A stretch of DNA of 32,124 bases, taken from positions 1-32,124 of the forward strand of contig NZ_JACWCT010000110.1 of assembly GCF_016613415.1 (NCBI RefSeq), given 5' to 3'. The position numbers and the translations under genes are program-made. Below, piece after piece: positions 24,652 through 32,124 of this stretch (position 1 is its first letter; each line of letters begins with the position of its first letter). Source of the DNA: Methylobacterium ajmalii. GTDB lineage: Bacteria; Pseudomonadota; Alphaproteobacteria; Rhizobiales; Beijerinckiaceae. A model generated the notes under the pieces. That model had not been told where the DNA came from and did not search any database. It worked only from the letters and a program-made list of their open reading frames with translations.

Positions 24652-26664
24652 CTACGGAGCCGGCGTCTCCCCGTGCTGCCCGTCGAGCGTCACGCCCTCG
24701 CTCGGCACGCTGTCGGCCACGGCCTGCGCCCGGCGCAGGTCCGGGAAGGTCGCCTCGGCGACGAGTTCGGCCAAAGCCTGGTCGAGCGGCAGGGTGCGGC
24801 TCTGCGGGCTGCCGAGGCGGCGGATCGAGACGGTGCGCTCCTCGCCCTCCTTGCGGCCGACGACCAGCATCACCGGTACCTTGGCGTGGGAATGCTCGCG
24901 GACCTTATAGTTGATCTTCTCGTTGCGAAGATCGGCCTCGGCCCGCAGGCCCGCCGCGTCGGCCGCTCTCAAGACCTCGCGGGCATAGGGGTCGGCCTCG
25001 CCGGTGATCGTTGCGACGACGACCTGGAGCGGAGCCAGCCAGAGCGGGAAGTGGCCGGCGAAATGCTCGATCAGGATGCCGGTGAAGCGCTCCATCGAGC
25101 CGCAGATCGCCCGGTGGACCATCACCGGGGTCTTCTTCTGCCCGTCGGCATCGACGAAGAAGGCGCCGAACCGCTCGGGCAGGTTGAAGTCGACCTGCGT
25201 CGTGCCGCATTGCCAGTCGCGGCCGATGGCGTCGCGCAGCACGTACTCGAATTTCGGGCCGTAGAAGGCGCCCTCGCCGGGGTTGATCGCGGTCTTGATC
25301 CGCCCGCCCGACTGCTCCTCGATCTGGGACAGCACCCGGGTCATCACCTCCTCGGCGTGGTCCCACAGGGCGTCCGAGCCGACGCGCTTCTCCGGCCGCG
25401 TCGAGAGCTTCACGACGATCTCGTCGAAGCCGAAATCGGCGTAGGTGGAGAGGATCAGGTCGTTGATCTTCAGGCACTCGGCGGCGAGCTGGTCCTCGGT
25501 GCAGAAGACGTGGGCGTCGTCCTGCGTGAAGGCGCGCACCCGCATCAGCCCGTGCAGCGCGCCGGACGGCTCGTAGCGCGAGACCGCGCCGAACTCGGCC
25601 ATGCGCAGCGGCAGGTCGCGGTACGACTTGAGGCCGTGCTTGAAGATCTGGACGTGGCCGGGGCAGTTCATCGGCTTGATCGCGAAGACGCGGTCGTCCT
25701 CGGTCTTCGTGACGAACATGTTCTCCCGGTACCAGTCCCAGTGGCCCGAGGTCTCCCACAGCGCCTTGTCGAGGATTTGCGGGGCGTTCACCTCGGCGTA
25801 GTCGCCCTTCAGGCGCCGGCGCATGTAGGCGATCAGCGACTGGAACAGGGTCCAGCCCTTCGGGTGCCAGAACACCACGCCCGGCCCCTCCTCCTGGAAG
25901 TGGAAGAGGTCCATCTCACGGCCGAGCTTGCGGTGGTCGCGGCGCTCGGCCTCGGCGAGGCGGTTGAGATAGGCGTCGAGGTCGGCCTGATTCGCCCAGG
26001 CCGTGCCGTAGATCCGGCTCAGCATCGGCTTCGTCGAATCGCCGCGCCAATAGGCGCCCGCCACCTTCATCAGCTTGAAGGCGCTGCCGACCTTGGCCGT
26101 CGAGGTCATGTGTGGGCCGCGGCAGAGGTCGAACCACTCGCCCTGGCGGTAGATCCGCAGGTCCTCGCCCGGCGGGATCGCGTCGACGAGCTCGACCTTG
26201 AAGTTCTCGCCCTTCTCCTCGAACAGCTTGCGCACGTCGTCGCGCGCCCAGACCTCCTTGGTGAAGGGGGCGTCACGGGCGATGATCTCGCGCATCCGCG
26301 CCTCGATCGCCGGAAAGTCGTCCGGCGAGAACGGGGTCTCGCGGTGGAAGTCGTAGTAGAAGCCGTTCTCGATCACCGGGCCGATCGTGACCTGGGTCTC
26401 CGGCCACAGCGACTGCACGGCTTCCGCCAGCACGTGGGCGCAATCGTGCCGGATCAGCTCGAGCGCCCGCGGGTCGGTGCGGTCGAGGAACTCGATGCGG
26501 GCATCCTGTGCGATCGTATCGTCGAGGTCGCGGACGGTGCCGTCGAGGGCCATCGCGACGGTGCGCTTGGCGAGCGACTTGGCGATGCCCTCGACGACGG
26601 CGCGGCCGGTCACGGCGCCGTCGAACGAGCGGGTGGCGCCATCGGGGAAGGTCAGGATCGGCAT
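24652..26664 (-). CDS. thrS: Threonyl-tRNA synthetase
   Basis: 670 residues from ATG 26664; a TTG three codons upstream is closer to the GAGGAG site but ATG fits the family. It charges tRNA-Thr. Domains in order: N-terminal TGS (residues 1-60), the editing domain with the zinc/His motif [11 protein letters not shown] near residue 75, the class II catalytic core with [13 protein letters not shown] (zinc Cys), [20 protein letters not shown] and motif 3 [18 protein letters not shown], and the anticodon-binding domain ([20 protein letters not shown]). All key residues seem to be present. Length is at the longer end for the family, with a loose C-terminal tail. Confidence 0.97.
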   Translation of the reverse strand: MPILTFPDGATRSFDGAVTGRAVVEGIAKSLAKRTVAMALDGTVRDLDDTIAQDARIEFLDRTDPRALELIRHDCAHVLAEAVQSLWPETQVTIGPVIENGFYYDFHRETPFSPDDFPAIEARMREIIARDAPFTKEVWARDDVRKLFEEKGENFKVELVDAIPPGEDLRIYRQGEWFDLCRGPHMTSTAKVGSAFKLMKVAGAYWRGDSTKPMLSRIYGTAWANQADLDAYLNRLAEAERRDHRKLGREMDLFHFQEEGPGVVFWHPKGWTLFQSLIAYMRRRLKGDYAEVNAPQILDKALWETSGHWDWYRENMFVTKTEDDRVFAIKPMNCPGHVQIFKHGLKSYRDLPLRMAEFGAVSRYEPSGALHGLMRVRAFTQDDAHVFCTEDQLAAECLKINDLILSTYADFGFDEIVVKLSTRPEKRVGSDALWDHAEEVMTRVLSQIEEQSGGRIKTAINPGEGAFYGPKFEYVLRDAIGRDWQCGTTQVDFNLPERFGAFFVDADGQKKTPVMVHRAICGSMERFTGILIEHFAGHFPLWLAPLQVVVATITGEADPYAREVLRAADAAGLRAEADLRNEKINYKVREHSHAKVPVMLVVGRKEGEERTVSIRRLGSPQSRTLPLDQALAELVAEATFPDLRRAQAVADSVPSEGVTLDGQHGETPAP

Positions 26665-26834
26665 GGTCTTCAAAGGACTCCTCGGGGCTCACTCCTGCGC
26701 ACGGTGCAGGTAAGCCGGGTGGCGGACACGAAGTCCGGCGGGCCAATGGGCCGCACACCGGACCGGCGCCCTATAGCAGCGATGACGGGACATGTCAGAC
26801 ACAGTCCCTCGCCTTCGCCCGCGCCTTTGGAGGA

Positions 26835-27149
26835 TCAGCCCTCGACGCTCTCGCAGAGCGGCGGCGGCGCGTTGACCCCGCGCCAGCGTGCATAGGCCCA
26901 GGGGCGGTGCCAGGCGCCGGGGGGCAGCGTCTCGGGCACGAGGTCGATGCCGTGGGTGCCGAACGGGCCGCAGCGGCAGATCCGGGCAAAGCCCATCCAG
27001 CCTCCCGCCCAGAGGCCGTGGCGCTGGATCGCCTCGTCGGTATAGGCCGAGCAGGACGGCCAGTGCCGGCACTGGCGCCCGACGAGGCCCGACAGCGAGA
27101 GCTGGTAGCCGCGGATGGCGAAGTGCGCCGCGCGGCGGGCCGGGCTCAC
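26835..27149 (-). CDS. yidD: YidD membrane protein insertion factor
   Basis: 104 residues from GTG 27149, whose bases overlap the TGA of the gene before it (GTGA), so translation is coupled. The signature GYQLSLSGLVGRQCRHWPSC followed by SAYTDEAIQRHGLWAGGWMG and RICRCGPFGTHGIDLVP is characteristic of YidD, including the conserved Cys residues. It assists YidC-dependent protein insertion at the inner membrane. The residues upstream of this GTG in the same frame are shadow sequence. Confidence 0.93.
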   Translation of the reverse strand: MSPARRAAHFAIRGYQLSLSGLVGRQCRHWPSCSAYTDEAIQRHGLWAGGWMGFARICRCGPFGTHGIDLVPETLPPGAWHRPWAYARWRGVNAPPPLCESVEG

Positions 27150-27628
27150 GCCGGCACCGCCTCTGTCTTGGTGGCTCCCTCGGTGGCTCCCTCGGTGGCT
27201 CCCTTGGCGGCGATCTGATCGAGGGCGTCGACCACGGCGTCGAAGGTCAGCAGCGTCGAGGCGTGGCGGGCCTTGAAGTCCCGCACCGGTTCCAGCACGG
27301 CGAAGTCGGCGAACTTGCCCTCGGGCGCCGGTCCGCCCTCCTTCAGCATCCGCCGCACGGTCTCGCGGAGCGACCGCAGTTCGTCGGGGCTCGCCCCGAC
27401 GGCGTGGCGGGCCATCAGCGACGAGGCGGCCTGGCCGAGCGCGCAGGCCTTCACGTCGTGGGCGAAGTCGGTCACCGTGTCGCCCTGGGTGGCGATATCG
27501 ACCGTCACGGTCGAGCCGCACAGCTTCGAGTGCTTGGACGCGCTCGCGCCCGGTGCCGGCAGCCGCCCGAGGCGCGGGATGTCCGCCGCGAGGGCGAGGA
27601 TGCGGGCGTTGTAGATGTCGTCGAGCAT
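27146..27628 (-). CDS. IscU/NifU-N-like iron-sulphur scaffold protein
   Basis: 160 residues from ATG 27628. Contains HSKLCGSTVTVDIA and HDVKACALGQAASSLMA, each with one of the cluster-ligand cysteines of IscU-type scaffolds. The third ligand position is occupied by KARHAST rather than Cys, as in a group of alphaproteobacterial IscU-like proteins, so cluster binding may differ. The C-terminus carries three copies of GATE/GATK from a 12-bp tandem repeat at 27170-27205. No ribosome site stands out; an in-frame GTG at 27658 is an alternative start. Overlaps yidD by four bases. Confidence 0.82.
   Translation of the reverse strand: MLDDIYNARILALAADIPRLGRLPAPGASASKHSKLCGSTVTVDIATQGDTVTDFAHDVKACALGQAASSLMARHAVGASPDELRSLRETVRRMLKEGGPAPEGKFADFAVLEPVRDFKARHASTLLTFDAVVDALDQIAAKGATEGATEGATKTEAVPA
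27170..27205. repeat. 12-bp tandem repeat, three units
   Basis: Three consecutive copies of GGTGGCTCCCTC (the last with one or two changes) near the 3' end of the IscU-like gene. In frame they code for repeated Gly-Ala-Thr-Glu. Copy number is likely to vary between strains by slippage. Confidence 0.85.
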
Positions 27629-27903
27629 GGCAGTCGTACTTTGGGCGAGAGGGGCCACCGGACTGACGAATCGGGCTTGACCGGACCGGTCCGACTTTGG
27701 CTTGACGGGCGGATGCCCCGGAGCGCAAGGACCTGCCGCGCCCCCGGTGCATTGCGCGGCCGAGCCGAGCCCGTGATATAGGCACCGAGGCCCGGCTCCG
27801 CGAGACGCCGCCGGGTCGCGGCGCGGTGCGCGCGACGGCAGGGCGGCCCCGACGAACCGGAGATCCGGGTCGCCCCGACCCTGGCCACGATCTTGGAGGC
27901 GTG

Positions 27904-28559
<656 letters not shown>

Positions 28560-28563
<4 letters not shown>

Positions 28564-28982
28564 CCGTACTTCCGACCTTCGCGGCGCCCGGTCCCAAGCG
28601 CGAGCTGGAAGAGGGCGAGACCTTCACGCCGCGCTTCGGCCCGGACGGCCTGATCACCGCGGTCGCGGTCGATGCCGAGACCGGCGCGATGCTGATGCTC
28701 GCGCACATGAACGCCGAATCGCTGGCGCGCACGCTCACGACCGGCGAGGTCTGGTACTGGTCGCGTTCGCGCGGGGAGCTCTGGCACAAGGGCGCCACCA
28801 GCGGACAGATCCAGACGCTGGTCGAGATGCGGGTCGATTGCGACCAGGACGCGCTCCTGCTGCGGGTGCGCGTCGGCGGCGATGGCGGATGCTGCCATAC
28901 CGGGCGGCGGGACTGCTTTTATCGGGGTGTCGTGTACGACGCAGAGAGCGGGGCGGTGAAGCTGGTTCCCCACGCTTCGTAA
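28560..28982 (+). CDS. hisI: Phosphoribosyl-AMP cyclohydrolase
   Basis: 140 residues from ATG 28560, overlapping the folE stop. It catalyses the third step of histidine synthesis. The motifs [51 protein letters not shown] and [13 protein letters not shown], with the metal-binding Cys and Asp residues, are intact. It is the single-function form, without the HisE domain. Coupling of hisI to folE is common in this group of alphaproteobacteria, as I recall. Confidence 0.95.
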
Positions 28983-28995
28983 AGCACCGCCGCTC

Positions 28996-29202
28996 AACCC
29001 TCCCCCCTCTGCGGGGGGAGGGTGGCGAGCGGAGTGAGCGCAGCGGGACGAAGTCCCGCCGAGAGGGGCGGCGGGACGCTGATCAAGCGGGCGCCCGTCA
29101 CCATGGTCGCGACTTCTCCGGAAGCGGCGTCCCCTCTCCCGCCCCGGTGCGAGTGCTTCGCACTCGCCGTGGGGCACCCTCCCCCGCAGAGGGGGGAGGG
29201 TT
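28996..29202. repeat. 207-bp intergenic element with 22-bp perfect terminal inverted repeats
   Basis: Bases 28996-29017 and 29181-29202 are exact reverse complements (22 of 22). Inside are two smaller perfect hairpins: GCGGGACGAAGTCCCGC near 29043-29059 and GAGTGCTTCGCACTC near 29150-29164. It has no coding capacity of its own. It fills the gap between hisI (stop 28982) and the convergent cyclotransferase (stop 29211) and could end transcription from both. It looks like a REP/MITE-type dispersed element. Confidence 0.75.
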
Positions 29203-29210
29203 CTAGGCGT

Positions 29211-29627
29211 TCAACGCTTCAGCGCCGCCAGCCCCTTCAGATACATCTCCGGCAGCCCGTTCTCTCGCCCGGCCGCGATCACGCCCTCCAGGTAGCCCGG
29301 CCGCGGCACCCCACCGTTGCCGCGCCCGAGATACACCAAGGCCCGCCGCACCCCGCCCTCGGTCGAGACCGGCTGCTGCGCCTTGACGTAGAGCCCGCTC
29401 GCCACGCCCTCGTAGCGGTCGAGGGCGGGCACGTCGCTCAAGGCCAGGTCCCACAGCACGCCCCAGACCGTTCCCGAGGGCCAGCGCTCCACCGAGGCGT
29501 AGCCCTCCCGCATGATCACCAGGCGGTGGCGGTTGAGCCGGCCGAGGCCGATGACCCGCGAGGCGGGGCAGCGCCGGGCCATGGCGGCCCGGTCCATGTT
29601 GGAGCCGTAGGCGAAGTACAGCGGCAC
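29211..29627 (-). CDS. Gamma-glutamylcyclotransferase-like protein
   Basis: 138 residues from GTG 29627, 17 bases after pccA. The N-terminus PLYFAYGSNMDRAAMARRCP holds the YGSNM substrate-binding motif of the GGCT/AIG2 fold. The catalytic Glu is probably in PALDRYEGVASGLY. It would release 5-oxoproline from gamma-glutamyl compounds if the assignment holds; AIG2-like relatives have other or unknown activities. No ribosome site is obvious, so translation may depend on pccA. Frame continuity into pccA upstream is a shadow. Confidence 0.8.
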   Translation of the reverse strand: MPLYFAYGSNMDRAAMARRCPASRVIGLGRLNRHRLVIMREGYASVERWPSGTVWGVLWDLALSDVPALDRYEGVASGLYVKAQQPVSTEGGVRRALVYLGRGNGGVPRPGYLEGVIAAGRENGLPEMYLKGLAALKR

Positions 29628-29644
29628 GGGAGAACCGGACGACC

Positions 29645-31648
<2,004 letters not shown>

Positions 31649-31780
31649 CGGAGCGCGCACTCGAGCCTTGAGGAGAAGCCGGGCCGGGGTGGGACACACC
31701 CAAGCTCATCCCCGTTAAAGCATGGCGCGCGCGGCGCAAAGCCGGCTGTTCTCGGCCAAAGGGGCGAACCCGGTCACCCG

Positions 31781-31870
31781 GCGCGAAAGGGCGGAGCCCG
31801 TCTTCACGCGGCCCAGAAGGGCGAAGCCCGTCTTCATGCAGCGCGAAAGGGCGAAGCCCGTCTTCACGCA
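31781..31870. repeat. 30-bp tandem repeat, three units
   Basis: Units at 31781-31810, 31811-31840 and 31841-31870, each exactly 30 bases with a few substitutions. Each contains a GGGC-GAA-GCCC (or GGA) mini-hairpin and ends in CGTCTTCAYGC. The last unit contains the stop codon of the gene at 31864. The unit length, a multiple of three, keeps frames open on both strands, but no ribosome site or protein pattern suggests that it is translated. Confidence 0.85.
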
Positions 31871-32124
31871 GCAATGGCGTAGGCCAGGATCTCCTCGACC
31901 GCCTCGTCGCCCCCGGCCCGCGCCCGGTTCGCCTTGAGGGCGAAGCCGATCAGCACCGCATCGTTGGTCTCGGCCTCGCGTACCACCTCGACGGCGATGC
32001 GGGCGCCCGTCGCGGTCGGCCCGCGGCCGCAGCCCAGCGAGGCGGCGAGCCAGTGGGCGGTGTCGGCGTCGATGTGCCCGGTCGGGCGCTCGCCCCAGAC
32101 CGCGAAATCGACCACCGCGGCGAC
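31864..32124 (-). CDS. Unknown protein, 5' end beyond the window (partial)
   Basis: 87 visible codons, open to the edge of the window and ending at TGA 31864. The visible C-terminal part reads VDFAVWGERPTGHIDADTAH onward, with GCGRGPTATGARIAVEVVRE and a closing helix EAVEEILAYAIAA. It is soluble by appearance. Family not recognised. The stop lies inside the third unit of the 30-bp repeat, so expansion of the array could change its C-terminus. Confidence 0.65.
   Translation of the reverse strand, partial: VAAVVDFAVWGERPTGHIDADTAHWLAASLGCGRGPTATGARIAVEVVREAETNDAVLIGFALKANRARAGGDEAVEEILAYAIAA

Noticed and set aside
24451..26895. An 814-codon open frame on the plus strand opposite thrS
   Set aside because: It mirrors thrS codons on the other strand and shows no family pattern; thrS motifs are complete on the minus strand.
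27682..27693. 12-bp palindrome CGGACCGGTCCG between the IscU-like gene and folE
   Set aside because: It could be an operator, but palindromes of this composition are common by chance in such GC-rich DNA and no known regulator consensus fits.
31781..31870. Possible CRISPR array
   Set aside because: The 30-bp units are directly adjacent with no spacers and there are no cas genes nearby, so it is a plain tandem repeat.

Overview
The window is high-GC DNA from an alphaproteobacterium, most likely a Methylobacterium or close relative (Methylobacteriaceae, Hyphomicrobiales). The evidence is the codon bias towards G/C third positions, a complete FixL-FixJ-FixK oxygen-response set next to ccoGHIS, a DUF2794 protein, a propionyl-CoA carboxylase alpha chain, and the general gene style. 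Species assignment is inference; there is no rRNA or tRNA in the window.

Layout. 1-72: tail of an unidentified gene. 250-3211 (+): glycine betaine/quaternary amine ABC transporter (ATPase, permease, binding protein). 3486-5078 (+): an acyl-CoA synthetase. 5112-8006 (-): fixJ, fixL and fixK. FixL keeps the haem-ligating His and the two distal arginines of true oxygen sensors. 8217-10266: a sharply AT-rich foreign island with a small unknown ORF, an EACC1-like small protein and a caspase-like protease with a coiled coil and C-terminal membrane helices. This looks like a predicted conflict/anti-phage effector module. 10267-11040 (-): a wrecked IS630 transposase whose 5' end is fused to a second copy of the fixK upstream region. 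A near-identical 118-bp repeat (7996-8113 and 11030-11147) therefore brackets the whole accessory block. 11417-12832 (-): DUF2254 membrane protein. 12920-18365 (-): a single-domain receiver, a CBS protein, ccoS, ccoI, ccoH and ccoG, with FNR/FixK-type boxes upstream of ccoG and of the receiver. 18737-20383 (-): L,D-transpeptidase, DUF2794 protein and a 50-residue membrane peptide. 20501-23682 (+): rnhB, a second acyl-CoA synthetase and a translationally coupled PPC/DUF296 protein. 23651-26664 (-): GNAT acetyltransferase and thrS. 26835-27628 (-): yidD and an IscU-like protein. 27904-28982 (+): folE and hisI, overlapping by four bases. 28996-29202: a 207-bp element with 22-bp perfect terminal inverted repeats. 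29211-31648 (-): a gamma-glutamylcyclotransferase-like gene and pccA. 31781-31870: a 30-bp tandem repeat running into the 3' end of a truncated gene (31864-32124).

How it fits together. Low oxygen would activate FixL, which phosphorylates FixJ, which would induce FixK. FixK would bind TTGA-N6-TCAA-like boxes to switch on ccoGHIS (maturation of cbb3 oxidase) and the single-domain receiver, which is a candidate FixT-like brake on FixL. The accessory island has landed exactly at the upstream edge of fixK and may have replaced or duplicated its control region. That insertion point and the caspase/EACC1 module are the most interesting parts of the window.
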